A DNA stretch of 39,641 nt, taken from contig JBCBAP010000031.1 in assembly GCA_038532435.1 (NCBI GenBank), forward strand, positions 1 through 39,641. The letters are read 5' to 3'. The position numbers and the translations under genes are program-made. The stretch's first letter is position 1, and each line of letters opens with the position of its first letter. This stretch comes from JBCBAP01 sp038532435. GTDB taxonomy: Bacteria > Pseudomonadota > Alphaproteobacteria > Rhodobacterales > Rhodobacteraceae. Below, piece by piece: positions 19,082-28,123 of the stretch. The notes beneath the pieces are model-generated. The model searched no databases and was not told the origin of the DNA. It worked only from the letters and a program-made list of their open reading frames with translations.

Positions 19082-20436
19082 CCGACATCTCGCTCAAGCG
19101 GCCTCACGCCCCGACATCCGGTGATGGCGATCAGATCGCGGCGGAACTCGCATGGCTCGCGCACGTCATCGATGCGCGGTTAAAGCACTTTTTCGCGGGG
19201 GAGGGGGATGCCTTCACCCTGCCCGCCCCCCCGACGCTGGGGCCAAGCACGCTCCTCGGTACGCTGACATCCGCGTGGAGTGCGGAGGATCGGCTGATCC
19301 TCGCGCTCGCCTTGGCGCCTCAGGTCCAGCCGGGGGTGCTCGATCCGTTCTTCGTGCGCAACTCCGCGCTGGACCGCCCCTTTACGGAATTTGGCGGGGA
19401 GATCAGCACCCAGGCCCATGCCTTCCGCCCCACAATCGACACGGCCCTCTTCCTGCTCGGCGGGACGAGCCCGACGTCCCGCCTCGCGGCCCTTCCCCGC
19501 TTCGCCCCGGACCATCCGCTGCGCGCGGAGGGCTTTCTCAAGCTCGACGATGCGAAGCCGGGAACCGCGTTCACCGCCACCCCGCTGAGCGTTTCGCAGG
19601 ACAAGCTGCTGGAGCTTGCGACGGGCACCCCGGTCAAGCCCGACTTCTCCCCGGACTTCCCGGCCCAGCGGCTGCAGACGGCCCGGGACTGGGAGGATCT
19701 GGTCCTCGCACCAGAGGTGCGCGACGAGGTCGAGCATGTGCTCGCGTGGATCCAGCACGAACAGACGATCCTCGACGACTGGGGCCTTCGATCGAAGCTC
19801 GCACCGGGGTACCGAGCGCTTTTCTATGGCCCGCCGGGAACGGGGAAGACGCTGACCGCGGCCCTGCTGGGTAAACGAACGGGGCTCGACGTCTACCGCA
19901 TCGACCTGTCCATGGTGGTTTCGAAATATATCGGTGAGACGGAGAAGAACCTCGCGACCGTCTTCGATCAGGCAGCGCGCAAGCATTGGATCCTGTTCTT
20001 CGATGAGGCGGATGCGCTGTTTGGCGCCCGGACGAGCGCAAGCTCGTCGAACGACCGCTATGCCAATCAGGAGGTGTCCTACCTCCTCCAGCGGATCGAG
20101 AGCTGCCCTGCGGTGGTGATCCTTGCGACAAACCTCAAGGGCAACATCGACGACGCATTTTCGCGACGGTTCCAGTCCATGGTCGGGTTCACGAAGCCCA
20201 ACGCGGCCCAGCGCCTCCAGCTTTGGCGCGGGGCGCTGACGGACACCGCCCGGCTCACACCTGATATCGACCTGACCCGCATCGCGCGGGACCATGAGCT
20301 TGTCGGCGGCGCCATCGTCAACGTGATCCGGCACGCAGCCATAACCGCGCTGCGCCAGGGAGAGGACAGGATTTCCGAACCGGACATTCTGCGCGCAATT
20401 GCGCTTGAGCTGAGAAAGGAAGGACGCACGCCATGA
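19078..20436 (+). CDS. eCIS AAA+ ATPase (Pvc15-type)
   Basis: 452 residues. The N-terminal ~200 residues are a system-specific helical domain; the AAA+ core follows with Walker A GPPGTGKT at 251-258, Walker B ILFFDEAD at 305-312, sensor-1 Asn352 in ATNLKG and an arginine-finger pair in FSRRF (363-364). The C-terminal lid is helical. Pvc15/Afp15-type ATPases are found in nearly all eCIS loci and are thought to assist assembly or cargo loading in the cytoplasm. The ATGA overlap with the tape-measure gene fixes the start, and the following gene again overlaps by ATGA. Confidence 0.95.
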   Translation: MTDISLKRPHAPTSGDGDQIAAELAWLAHVIDARLKHFFAGEGDAFTLPAPPTLGPSTLLGTLTSAWSAEDRLILALALAPQVQPGVLDPFFVRNSALDRPFTEFGGEISTQAHAFRPTIDTALFLLGGTSPTSRLAALPRFAPDHPLRAEGFLKLDDAKPGTAFTATPLSVSQDKLLELATGTPVKPDFSPDFPAQRLQTARDWEDLVLAPEVRDEVEHVLAWIQHEQTILDDWGLRSKLAPGYRALFYGPPGTGKTLTAALLGKRTGLDVYRIDLSMVVSKYIGETEKNLATVFDQAARKHWILFFDEADALFGARTSASSSNDRYANQEVSYLLQRIESCPAVVILATNLKGNIDDAFSRRFQSMVGFTKPNAAQRLQLWRGALTDTARLTPDIDLTRIARDHELVGGAIVNVIRHAAITALRQGEDRISEPDILRAIALELRKEGRTP

Positions 20437-23400
20437 CCGCGCTTCGGGTCTGTCTGATCCTGTTGCTTCTCAGCACGTTCTGGATGCTGCCCGCTGCGGC
20501 GCAGAGCGAGACCTGCGCGGATATCGGGCGCGGGGGCAGGCTGGCAGCCTACACCTCCGATCCCCGGCTGGTACAGTCCGGGCTGAGCGCGTTCTTCAAC
20601 AACCCGGCCCAGCGCCTGAACGACGGGATCATCGGGCGGACGACGCGGGATTTCCTGATCGCGCTCTGCAACGAAGTACCCCTGCCCGGGGACACGGATC
20701 CCGTTGCCGGGACGGTCGCGCTGGCGGAGGAGTACGGGCGGCTCGAGGCCGCACGGCCCGACTGGATCGACGATCTTTCCGATCCGGCGACGCTCACCCG
20801 GATCGGGCTTACGACGGGCACCGGGTTCAACCGCAACAGCCTCGCGCTCGCCGGATCGACGGAGATGAAGGCGGCGGTGCTTGCGGGTCAACCTGTTGCC
20901 GCCTGCACCGCGGTTGCGGACGCGAGCGCGCTGACCGATGACACGCTCGAACAGGTTCAGGCCGGTCTCACCGCGCTCATGAAGGCCGATCCGGGCCTGC
21001 CGGAGGCGGATCTGAGTGCCGAGGCCGGTCAGGCCGGACCCGCGACTATCGCCGCCCTCTCAGCGATCTGCTCCACCTATCCGGGGATCGAGACCGGGGA
21101 TCAGGCAGCTGCCGCGATGCCGGGCTTCGCCCAGATCGTCGAGGCCGACGCGGACGGGCTCGCGACCCTCGGATCGCCCGACTATGTCAACTGGGTCCTG
21201 CAGGCGCCGGAGACACGGCTGCGGCGGCAGGTAGGGACCCCGGATACGGTTCGCGCGCTGCTGACATCCTATGGGGCCTCCCCGAACGTCACCGCGACGC
21301 CCGCATCCACGCCGCCCGCCGACAATCCGCCAGCAACAACTCCGGCAAGCACACCAGCACCCTCAACGCCGGCCCGACCCGCCGCACCGTCGGCGACGGC
21401 CTCGACACCCAGCGTCTGCACACCGGTGGACGGCCCTGACCCGAGCTTTTTCGCGCTGACACCGGAGGATGTGGCGAAACTGACCGGGCGCACCAGCGTC
21501 GCCAGCCTGCTCAAACCGGTGCAGGAGGAGAGTTTCGACACGCTCGACGAACTGGAGCAGGCGATCGTCGCGGCCATCGCGACGGAGATCGATCCCTGCA
21601 CGGCGGCACAGATCGCTCAGCTCGTGGACCAGATGGGCGGGGGCAATCGCCTGTTCAGCCTCGACGCGGGTGAATTCCAGAAACTGGTCCTGCAGCCGGA
21701 CCTGCAGGCGGTGCTTCCTGCGGTGCAGGCAACCGTCGGGGTTCCAGCGCCCAGCGAGGACGGCCTGCGCACCGCCGTCATCGCCGCGGCGGAGACGGTC
21801 GTGACACCGCTTGTTCAACAGGACATCGACAGCATCGCCTCCATGGCCGCAGCAGCGGCGGAGGATGTCAGCCCGGCGACAGACACCGCGGCACCCGGCT
21901 TTCCGGAGGCGGAGCCGGGCACCATCACCCAGCTCTTCGGCCTCACCGACACGAGCCTCCTGATCCTCGAGGACAGCGTGACGGACCCCGAGCTCTTCCA
22001 GGCGATCGCCAGCACACCGTTCGAGGCGGTGTCGAGCCGCGATGTGATCAAATCGACCATCCTCGCCGCGTTGATGCCCATCGCGCAAAAGCGGGTGGAG
22101 AGCGAGGCCGCGGACAGCGCCGATGAGATCATGACGGCGGTCAAGGCGACCTACGCCTTGTCCGACGCGCTCGCTGCCGAGATCGCAAAGCTTCCCGCGC
22201 TTTCTCCTCTCGGCGACGATGCCGCCGAAAGCCTCGCCGCCCTCTCCGGCATTTCCTTCCCGACAGAGACGCTGATGACGTCAGCGATCGACACCGTGTC
22301 GCCACCGTTCGACAGCGCGAGCCGCAAGGCAGTGCTCGAGATCGCGCCGCAGGAGATCCCGGATGCGGGCGCCGAGCGGGCAATCGTGGCAATCGGCGCC
22401 GAATGCGAGTGCGTGGCTCGGCACAAGGAACACTCGTCCGTCTACGCATTCTATCCGTTCTGGTTGGCAAATCCGGTCCCGGAACCTGCGCCAACGGGGG
22501 CCGGTGCTGATGCCACGGGGGGCGGCGGCGCGGACGCGGCGGAGGCACCCGCCCTGCCCCCGCAGCCGCTCGTCGATTTCACGCTTGTGGAGCGGCTCGC
22601 CTTCTTCGGGCTCACGCTCTCGGCGGACATGAGCATCGGAAACGAGGCTCGGTGGCTGGAGGCCGCACCGACCTTCATCTCCTCCGCCCACCGCCGGCTG
22701 GCAAAAGCCGACCTCGCGATCACGATGAAGGGCTGGCAGGAGCTGACGGAATCCCAGCAGATCACGGCGGCACGAAACATTTCGGAACTCATGGTTCCGG
22801 TGCCGCAGCAACGGACGACCACATGGTCCGGATGGTTCGCGAGCCTGCCGGACCGGTTCGACAGCCGCCAGCCCGACGCGGTGACCCTCATCTTCGACGA
22901 TTACGCCACGACGGACACGGAGACGGCCCAGTCGGTGGTCAATGGCCTCGTGGAGGCGCTCGACATGATGCTCTCCCAACGGGGACAAACGATCAACCTC
23001 GCGATCACCCTGCCACTCGCGCCGGATGCGCCAAACACGCCGCTCCTGAGCGAACTGCGGGAAAGCCTGCTGGCCGTCGACGGAAACCCGGAACGGGTGG
23101 ACGAGCTTCTCGTCTTCCTCGATCGCCCCACGACCAAGACGAAAAAGAGCCTCCGCGCGCGCGTCGAGGCGGGCTTCAACGGAGCGGACCGCCAGACGGT
23201 GCTGCGCAAGATCCTGCCCGTCCTCCCACCGCTCGCTCAGCAAAAGCCCCCCCGCACCCCTGTCGCCGGTGCCCCGCCGCAGACCGAGGCGGAAATGAAC
23301 TTCGGCCAGTTCCGCGACGACCTTGCCTACTTTCAGGATAATTTCGGGGGGATCGGGTTCTGGCCCGTCCCTGGGATCACGACGCCACCGGACCCCTTGG

Positions 23401-23795
23401 TCACAGAACTGATCGGCTTTACCCAGGCGCAGTTTGCGGTTGGGGGCCTGCTGCCAGCCAGTTTCGAAGGTCTGAACACCCAGATCGACGGCATGTGTGG
23501 CATCGTCTGCCCGAACCGGATCTACGTGCGGCTCGGGATCGTCGGTGCCCTTGGTGCCGCTCTGCTGGTGACGGGCCTTTCCTACTATAGCCGCACCGCG
23601 CAGATCGTCGGCTTTCGTTTCATGCTGGTGCCCGCCCTTCTGCTCGCCGTTCTGGCAGCGCTGGTGGCAAGCGCGATCTGCGACGCCTCCGCCACCTACT
23701 GGGCCGCACCCGCCGCGGTACTGGAGACGCTGTTCCTGCTGATCGTGCTCGGCTTCAACTGGTACGAACGGGGGGTCGAAGGGCCAAGGCCGTGA
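20433..23795 (+). CDS. Exported eCIS-operon membrane protein with PG-binding-like repeats and degenerate GH18-like region
   Basis: 1120 residues. A signal peptide ends in LPAAAQ (cleavage after about Ala23). Residues ~44-82 (LVQSGLSAFF, then RLNDGIIGRTTRDFL) and ~167-219 (LEQVQAGLTALM, then GQAGPATIAALSAIC) resemble peptidoglycan-binding-1 repeats. A Pro/Thr/Ala linker (~287-330) and helical, Ala-rich sequence follow. Residues ~670-980 look like a GH18-type TIM barrel: VYAFYPFW, VDFTLVERLAFFGL, DAVTLIFDDY (815-824) where active enzymes have DxxDxDxE, and GGIGFWPVPG. The catalytic glutamate is not evident, so it is probably a binding fold. Two or three membrane helices occupy ~1034-1110. It is the last gene of the baseplate operon. 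I infer an envelope anchor or exit-port role; enzymatic wall cleavage is the alternative. Confidence 0.8.
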   Translation: MTALRVCLILLLLSTFWMLPAAAQSETCADIGRGGRLAAYTSDPRLVQSGLSAFFNNPAQRLNDGIIGRTTRDFLIALCNEVPLPGDTDPVAGTVALAEEYGRLEAARPDWIDDLSDPATLTRIGLTTGTGFNRNSLALAGSTEMKAAVLAGQPVAACTAVADASALTDDTLEQVQAGLTALMKADPGLPEADLSAEAGQAGPATIAALSAICSTYPGIETGDQAAAAMPGFAQIVEADADGLATLGSPDYVNWVLQAPETRLRRQVGTPDTVRALLTSYGASPNVTATPASTPPADNPPATTPASTPAPSTPARPAAPSATASTPSVCTPVDGPDPSFFALTPEDVAKLTGRTSVASLLKPVQEESFDTLDELEQAIVAAIATEIDPCTAAQIAQLVDQMGGGNRLFSLDAGEFQKLVLQPDLQAVLPAVQATVGVPAPSEDGLRTAVIAAAETVVTPLVQQDIDSIASMAAAAAEDVSPATDTAAPGFPEAEPGTITQLFGLTDTSLLILEDSVTDPELFQAIASTPFEAVSSRDVIKSTILAALMPIAQKRVESEAADSADEIMTAVKATYALSDALAAEIAKLPALSPLGDDAAESLAALSGISFPTETLMTSAIDTVSPPFDSASRKAVLEIAPQEIPDAGAERAIVAIGAECECVARHKEHSSVYAFYPFWLANPVPEPAPTGAGADATGGGGADAAEAPALPPQPLVDFTLVERLAFFGLTLSADMSIGNEARWLEAAPTFISSAHRRLAKADLAITMKGWQELTESQQITAARNISELMVPVPQQRTTTWSGWFASLPDRFDSRQPDAVTLIFDDYATTDTETAQSVVNGLVEALDMMLSQRGQTINLAITLPLAPDAPNTPLLSELRESLLAVDGNPERVDELLVFLDRPTTKTKKSLRARVEAGFNGADRQTVLRKILPVLPPLAQQKPPRTPVAGAPPQTEAEMNFGQFRDDLAYFQDNFGGIGFWPVPGITTPPDPLVTELIGFTQAQFAVGGLLPASFEGLNTQIDGMCGIVCPNRIYVRLGIVGALGAALLVTGLSYYSRTAQIVGFRFMLVPALLLAVLAALVASAICDASATYWAAPAAVLETLFLLIVLGFNWYERGVEGPRP

Positions 23796-23803
23796 CGCAA
23801 GGA

Positions 23804-24235
23804 CTAGCCGCGCAGCACCGGCGTGGCGGAGAGCAACGTGCCTTCGCGCTGGTAGAACGGATAGACGATGTTGTGTCGGGTGTTGGTCGTCCGCACCCGG
23901 TAGACGAGCTGGATCGCCAGATGACCCTCCAGCCAGTCCCGTGTCTCCACGGAGACATCCTCCAGCTCGATGCGCGGTTCGAAGAAGAGGATGGCGCGGG
24001 CGATTGCGGTTTCGATCGCCGCCTCCGTCTCGTCGTCCATGGGCTCGAACACGAGGTCATGGAGGCGACAACCATAGCGGGGATGCATCACCCTTTCGCC
24101 GGGTCTCGTGGAAAAGAGGATGCGCAGGCTTTCGACGATATCCTCCTCCGCCTCGACCTGCACGACCCGCCCGGTGGTGGCGGAGAACCGGGGCGGAAAG
24201 GACCAGCCGCGGCCGAGGAACCCGGGATCGGCCAT
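23804..24235 (-). CDS. eCIS baseplate protein, gpW/gp25 family (Pvc9-type)
   Basis: 143 residues, normal length for gp25. The family pattern is clear: an N-terminal GWSFPPRF, then EDIVESLRILFSTRPGERVM leading to HPRYGCRLHDLVFEP, then IARAILFFEPRIELEDV and a C-terminal beta hairpin. Gp25 joins the wedge to the sheath and is the start point for sheath polymerisation. ATG 24235 gives the compact start MADPGFLGRGW; an ATG five codons upstream at 24250 would overlap the PAAR gene stop and remains possible. It is the last gene of the minus-strand block, and its stop lies 8 bp from the stop of the convergent membrane-protein gene. Confidence 0.92.
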   Translation of the reverse strand: MADPGFLGRGWSFPPRFSATTGRVVQVEAEEDIVESLRILFSTRPGERVMHPRYGCRLHDLVFEPMDDETEAAIETAIARAILFFEPRIELEDVSVETRDWLEGHLAIQLVYRVRTTNTRHNIVYPFYQREGTLLSATPVLRG

Positions 24236-24239
24236 CCGC

Positions 24240-24530
24240 TCAGCCCCCAATCATCACGGTTGGCAGCCCCAGAACGATGGTACCGCCATGGGCAGTGTTG
24301 TCGCCCATCCGGGCGGCGGGTTTCCCGCCGATCAGCACGGTGGCAGACCCCTTAATGATCGTGGCGGGGGGACCGACGCAGGTCGCGTTGTCCCCGAGCA
24401 CCGCCGCAGGCATGCCACCGATCAGAACCGTGGGCACGCCCGGCCCAATGATTGGCCCGCCCACATGGGGCACCGGGCCGTTCGCGGCGGGACAGGTGTG
24501 CATGTCTGTGAGCCGGGCTGCGGGGGGCAT
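24240..24530 (-). CDS. PAAR-domain spike tip protein (Pvc10-type)
   Basis: 96 residues with the PAAR fold signature throughout: two similar halves containing PTVLIGGMPAAVLGD and ATVLIGGKPAARMGD. Candidate zinc ligands are His11, Cys13, Cys51 and His81 (in MHTCP, ATCVG and TAHGG). PAAR proteins cap the VgrG spike and sharpen the tip of the injection needle. There is no C-terminal extension, so it is not an effector-fused PAAR. A strong AGGAGG lies upstream of the ATG. It follows the spike gene by 10 bp. Confidence 0.95.
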   Translation of the reverse strand: MPPAARLTDMHTCPAANGPVPHVGGPIIGPGVPTVLIGGMPAAVLGDNATCVGPPATIIKGSATVLIGGKPAARMGDNTAHGGTIVLGLPTVMIGG

Positions 24531-24540
24531 GCGGATCCTC

Positions 24541-26331
24541 CTAATTGATGTTCACAAGCGCGCCCTGCACCGTGACCTGACCCGAGGCGGTCAGCTCCGC
24601 CGAGGCGTTGCCGGACGCGCTGAAGCCCACATCGGCGCTTGCGCTCACGTTGAGGCCGCTGATCGACACATCCGCATCCGACGAGATCGTAACGCCGGAA
24701 GAGCCGGAGATCGAAACACTCGCCGCCGCGGTGATCGATACGTCCGACGCGCTGTTGAGCGTGATGCCGCTCGACGACATCTCCACCGAATTGCCGTTCT
24801 GATCCTTGAGCGTGATCGACTGATCCTGGTCGCTCAGCGTGACGCTGTTGCCGCCCGGGGTCTCGACGGTGATCACCTTGTTTTCGTCGTCGAAGTTGAC
24901 CTTCAGCTTCTCTCGCGTCTGGATCACCTTGATGTTGTTAGCGGTTTCAGGCGCCACGGGCTGAGCGTTCTTGCTGCTGTGCACGCTGCCCAGCACCACA
25001 GGGTAGCGGGGGTCCGAATTCAGGAACGCGACGAAAACCTCGTCGCCAACCTCCGGCAGGAACATCACACCCGCATCCCCGCTCGCATAAGGCGCGTTGT
25101 AGCGCGCCCAGAGCGGGTCTGCCTCCTCTCCCAGCATGGGCACGGTGATTTCGATCATCGCCTGGCCGTTCGGATCCTCGGCGACCTGTTTGACGAGGCC
25201 GACCTGCAGCCCCTCGATCGGGGCGGTGAGCGCGCTGGCAGAAGCGGTCGCGAGCCCAGGTCGGTCCGCCAGCCAGCGGTGCGGATGACCCAGTGCCACC
25301 TCCGTCGTCCATTGTCCGTCCTCGACCCGATGGGCAACGGCGCAGATCAGGCCGGTGCCGTTGAAGCGGTCCGCGAGCCCCTTCAGTTCCAGCGTGGCGC
25401 CGAGCACGGCGAGCCCCGAGCCCTGAAACGCAGCCGTGCCCTGGATCATAGCCAGCGCGCTGCGGGTCTGTCGCGCCTTGGCAAGGCTCGTCAGATCGCT
25501 CGCTTCGATCTGGATCGGGGTCGCGATCGGGAACGTGAGGCCTCCGGCAGCGTCGGCCAGGGCGCTTCCCTTGTCGGTGCCCCATTTTCCGGGAGGCTCC
25601 GGATCTGCGGACCCGTCGGTGGTCGCCAGTTCCGACAGGCTCCATGCGGTCGCGTCCACACTGTCGAACTGGCCCCGCAAGGAGACTTCGGCGTCAAAGC
25701 GGATGAGATCCTCGCCGTAGGTGACGGTGAGAACCTGCGACGCGCTCGTGTCAGGGGCCTTTGCAAAAACCTTCCCGGCCTCCGCCCAGACGAGAAGGCC
25801 GTTTGCCTCCGCCAGGCTCAGGATGAAATCCCAGGGCATCGCGAAGTATTGCACGACCGCATCATGCTCGGTCGCTGTGGAGCTTACGTCCGCGGTAAGG
25901 CCTGCATCCTCGACGATCTTGGAGATCACCGCACTGTCCGTCTGCTTCAGGTAGGTCGCTGTCGCGGGGGCAAGCGTGAGCTTTACCGCCTTGTCCCTTA
26001 ACGTGATCTCGAGCCGGCTGCCCCGGCTGTCGAGGACCCTGAGACGCAGGGCGGTGACGATCCCGTCGAAGATGGTCGAAGCGGTCCCGCCGCCGTAGAA
26101 CGCCTCCACTTTCACCTCAGTCCCGACCGCGAAAGTGCTCGCGTCAGTCACCGGAAAGCTGTTGTCGGCAACGTCCCCATCGGCGATGACGATCACCGCC
26201 TCGGGCACCCGGTTCATCTCCGCACGGGTGCGGACGGCAATAACCACCAGATCGTCAGCACTGGCCTTCCCATTGGCGGTGATCTTGATGCCGACGGGAT
26301 CGTCGCTTTGGTCTTCGGGGCTTGCAGCCAC
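24541..26331 (-). CDS. VgrG/gp5-like spike protein (Pvc8-type)
   Basis: 596 residues from a GTG start with AGGAG upstream. Residues 1-~350 form the gp27-like hub (EVKVEAFYGGG, VEDAGLTADV and a PWDFILSLAEANGLLVW block that is classic for Vgr proteins). Residues ~373-450 are the OB-fold gp5 domain with GDEVFVAFLNSDPRYPVVLG and GSVHSSKN. From ~465 to the end there is a triple-strand beta-helix needle of alternating Val, Ile, Ser, Asn and Gly. There is no effector extension. It should trimerise at the tube end and carry the PAAR tip. It lies between the LysM hub gene and the PAAR gene. Confidence 0.95.
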   Translation of the reverse strand: MAASPEDQSDDPVGIKITANGKASADDLVVIAVRTRAEMNRVPEAVIVIADGDVADNSFPVTDASTFAVGTEVKVEAFYGGGTASTIFDGIVTALRLRVLDSRGSRLEITLRDKAVKLTLAPATATYLKQTDSAVISKIVEDAGLTADVSSTATEHDAVVQYFAMPWDFILSLAEANGLLVWAEAGKVFAKAPDTSASQVLTVTYGEDLIRFDAEVSLRGQFDSVDATAWSLSELATTDGSADPEPPGKWGTDKGSALADAAGGLTFPIATPIQIEASDLTSLAKARQTRSALAMIQGTAAFQGSGLAVLGATLELKGLADRFNGTGLICAVAHRVEDGQWTTEVALGHPHRWLADRPGLATASASALTAPIEGLQVGLVKQVAEDPNGQAMIEITVPMLGEEADPLWARYNAPYASGDAGVMFLPEVGDEVFVAFLNSDPRYPVVLGSVHSSKNAQPVAPETANNIKVIQTREKLKVNFDDENKVITVETPGGNSVTLSDQDQSITLKDQNGNSVEMSSSGITLNSASDVSITAAASVSISGSSGVTISSDADVSISGLNVSASADVGFSASGNASAELTASGQVTVQGALVNIN

Positions 26332-26340
26332 GGTGTGCTC

Positions 26341-27024
26341 CTAGCGGATGGGGGGAAAGCGCAGCGTGGTCCCCGGTGTCAATCGGCGAAAGCTGTCAAG
26401 CTTGTTGACCGCGGCCACATGCATGTACTGGGACGCATCCTTGTAGATCCGCTGACAGAGCAGCGGCAGCGTGTCGCCCGCTTGCACCTCGACCAGATGG
26501 GTCATGTCGGGGGAGGAGCGCTGCGCCTTGAGCGCCTCCTCAAGCTGGGTGCTGAAGGCGACGAAGTTCATCGTGACTTTTGCCCGCAGCGCCTGACCCG
26601 CGGGGTGGAAAAGGGTGTAGTCGACGGTCATGTTCGTCAAACGCCCGTAGAACGCGTTGAGCCCCCGCCCCCAGGTCAGCTTCACCACGTTCGGCTCGTG
26701 ATCCTTGCCGCTGTAGGTGTAGGCGATATTGCGGATGGCCTTGACCTGGTCGGCAACGGACTGCTTAACGTTCGGCACGACCCCGGTTCCGTCGAGGATC
26801 ACGGAGAAGTCCACCTTCTCCTGATTGACCGATGCGAACTTTGAGATGACGGCGGACTTGCCGAGGGGCTTGTCCCGCCCCTCCTTCTTCCCTGTGTAGT
26901 TGATGCCGAAAGTGTGCTTGTAGTCCGCCGGATTGATCGTGACCTTGAAGACGTTGTTGGGGCCGGACGTCTCGCTCGTCTGGCCGTCCTCGACCACACA
27001 CCGGGTAAGCGTGAGTTTGGCCAT
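26341..27024 (-). CDS. LysM-domain baseplate hub protein (Pvc7-type)
   Basis: 227 residues. The N-terminal ~170 residues are beta-rich and resemble the CIS tube-initiator/hub fold (NVFKVTINPADYKHTFGINY, VDFSVILDGTG). A C-terminal LysM module covers about residues 174-224 (VQAGDTLPLLCQRIYKDASQ, then LTPGTTLRFPP). In PVC and T4-like tails the LysM hub protein connects spike, tube and wedge; the LysM need not bind peptidoglycan there. Its ATG directly follows the TAG of the DUF5908 gene. Confidence 0.92.
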   Translation of the reverse strand: MAKLTLTRCVVEDGQTSETSGPNNVFKVTINPADYKHTFGINYTGKKEGRDKPLGKSAVISKFASVNQEKVDFSVILDGTGVVPNVKQSVADQVKAIRNIAYTYSGKDHEPNVVKLTWGRGLNAFYGRLTNMTVDYTLFHPAGQALRAKVTMNFVAFSTQLEEALKAQRSSPDMTHLVEVQAGDTLPLLCQRIYKDASQYMHVAAVNKLDSFRRLTPGTTLRFPPIR

Positions 27025-27195
27025 CTAGCGCTCCTGACGTCGCCGTTCGGCCAGCTCGATCATCTCCGCCACTTCGGTCAGGATCTCCTGCCGCATGTCG
27101 TCGAGCGCTTCCTCGATCCGGGCCTCGTCCTTGTCTTCGGTCCCGCCCGATCCGAAAGTGCCGCGCACGACAAGGGATCCGATCTCGATTGGCAT
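27025..27195 (-). CDS. DUF5908 small eCIS protein (Pvc6-type)
   Basis: 56 residues. The N-terminus MPIEIGSLVVRGTF is the conserved start of DUF5908 proteins, and the rest is a charged helix (LDDMRQEILTEVAEMIELAE) ending in RRRQER. These short proteins are constant members of eCIS loci and lie between tube and hub genes; their role is unknown. The frame is open further upstream, but this ATG overlaps the TGA of the second tube gene (TGATG), and the conserved sequence starts here. Confidence 0.88.
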   Translation of the reverse strand: MPIEIGSLVVRGTFGSGGTEDKDEARIEEALDDMRQEILTEVAEMIELAERRRQER

Positions 27196-27647
27196 CACTT
27201 CGTCCGTTTCAGCGTGTTGAAGGCCAGCTCGATGGTTTCCACCGCGATCTCGTTTTTCATCGCGTCGAAACCGCCCACCTGCCATTTGACGGGATAGGCG
27301 TTGGTGATCGACCAGGTCGCGGACGGGTCACCTTCCTCATCGCAGAGCGAGATCACCACGCTCTGCGGTTTGATAGGCTGGGAGAAGTCGTTTTCGATCG
27401 TCGACTTGCACCATTTGACGAGCTCGCTCGATTCCGTCGCGAGACCCCTCTTGAGCCTCAGGTTGGAATGTTTCACCGGCTTCGGCAGGCGGTGGACGAA
27501 CCGGTTCTCCCCCCCTTCGACCACCTCCTCGACCTGGATCTCGGCCTCAAGACCCGACACTTCCTGAAACGCCCCATCAACCGCCGAAGAGGAGCCCGAC
27601 AGGCTGACGGTGAAATGGAACGCAACAGGAAGCGCGAAATCGGTCAT
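27195..27647 (-). CDS. Tail tube protein 2 / tube initiator (Pvc5-type)
   Basis: 150 residues of the gp19/Hcp-like tail tube family. It shows the usual FHFTVSLSG start, the GAFQEVSGLEAEIQVEEV strand pair, the LRLKRGL block and an NAYPVKWQV strand near the end, closing with AVETIELAFNTL. In multi-tube eCIS loci the second, more diverged copy usually forms the first ring on the hub rather than the long tube, so I assign it as initiator. It overlaps the major tube gene by ATGA. Confidence 0.93.
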   Translation of the reverse strand: MTDFALPVAFHFTVSLSGSSSAVDGAFQEVSGLEAEIQVEEVVEGGENRFVHRLPKPVKHSNLRLKRGLATESSELVKWCKSTIENDFSQPIKPQSVVISLCDEEGDPSATWSITNAYPVKWQVGGFDAMKNEIAVETIELAFNTLKRTK

Positions 27648-28102
27648 GAGTTCTCGATGCTCATGCCCTCATGGGCGATCTCGATGGACTCAACGGCCAC
27701 CTCGTTGCCCTCGGCCTTGAGATCCGTGCCCTGAATCTTCACCGGGAAGGCGTTCTGAAGCTTCCAGACCATCGTCGGATTGTGGCCCTCATCCAGCAGG
27801 CTGATCGTAATAGCCTTACGCTTGATGATGTTCATCTTGATATCTTTGTACCAGTCGAAGAAGCCGTTATCCTTCACGAACACGCCCTTCTTCATGGTCA
27901 CGTTGGAGTATTTCTGCATGCCGGGCATCTTGACCTTCGAAAAGGTCGGGCTGTTGCCAGCCCGATACTCGATGGGCTCGTTTTCCATATCGAGGCCGGC
28001 GACCTCCTGGAATGCCACCTCCGCATCGTCCCACTTCACCTGAAAGTGGAACTTGGGAAGCGGCCAGATCGTCTGCGACTGGGCGGAACCGTCATCTGCC
28101 AT
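27644..28102 (-). CDS. Major tail tube protein (Pvc1-type)
   Basis: 152 residues of the same tail tube family. Recognisable segments are FHFQVKWDDAEVAFQEVAGL, VTMKKGVFVKDNGFFDWYKD, ITISLLDEG and the C-terminal VESIEIAHEGM. It should polymerise as stacked hexamers inside the sheath. It has a good AAGAGGAGG site and lies 21 bp after the sheath stop. Compared with its neighbour it better matches the bulk tube subunit (longer KKG loop, acidic N-terminus). Confidence 0.95.
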   Translation of the reverse strand: MADDGSAQSQTIWPLPKFHFQVKWDDAEVAFQEVAGLDMENEPIEYRAGNSPTFSKVKMPGMQKYSNVTMKKGVFVKDNGFFDWYKDIKMNIIKRKAITISLLDEGHNPTMVWKLQNAFPVKIQGTDLKAEGNEVAVESIEIAHEGMSIENS

Positions 28103-28123
28103 GGGTTAACCTCCTCTTGAATC

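Noticed and set aside
24541..26331. VgrG with a C-terminal effector domain
   Set aside because: The C-terminus is a regular Val/Ser/Asn/Gly beta-helix that ends soon after the needle, with no added domain.
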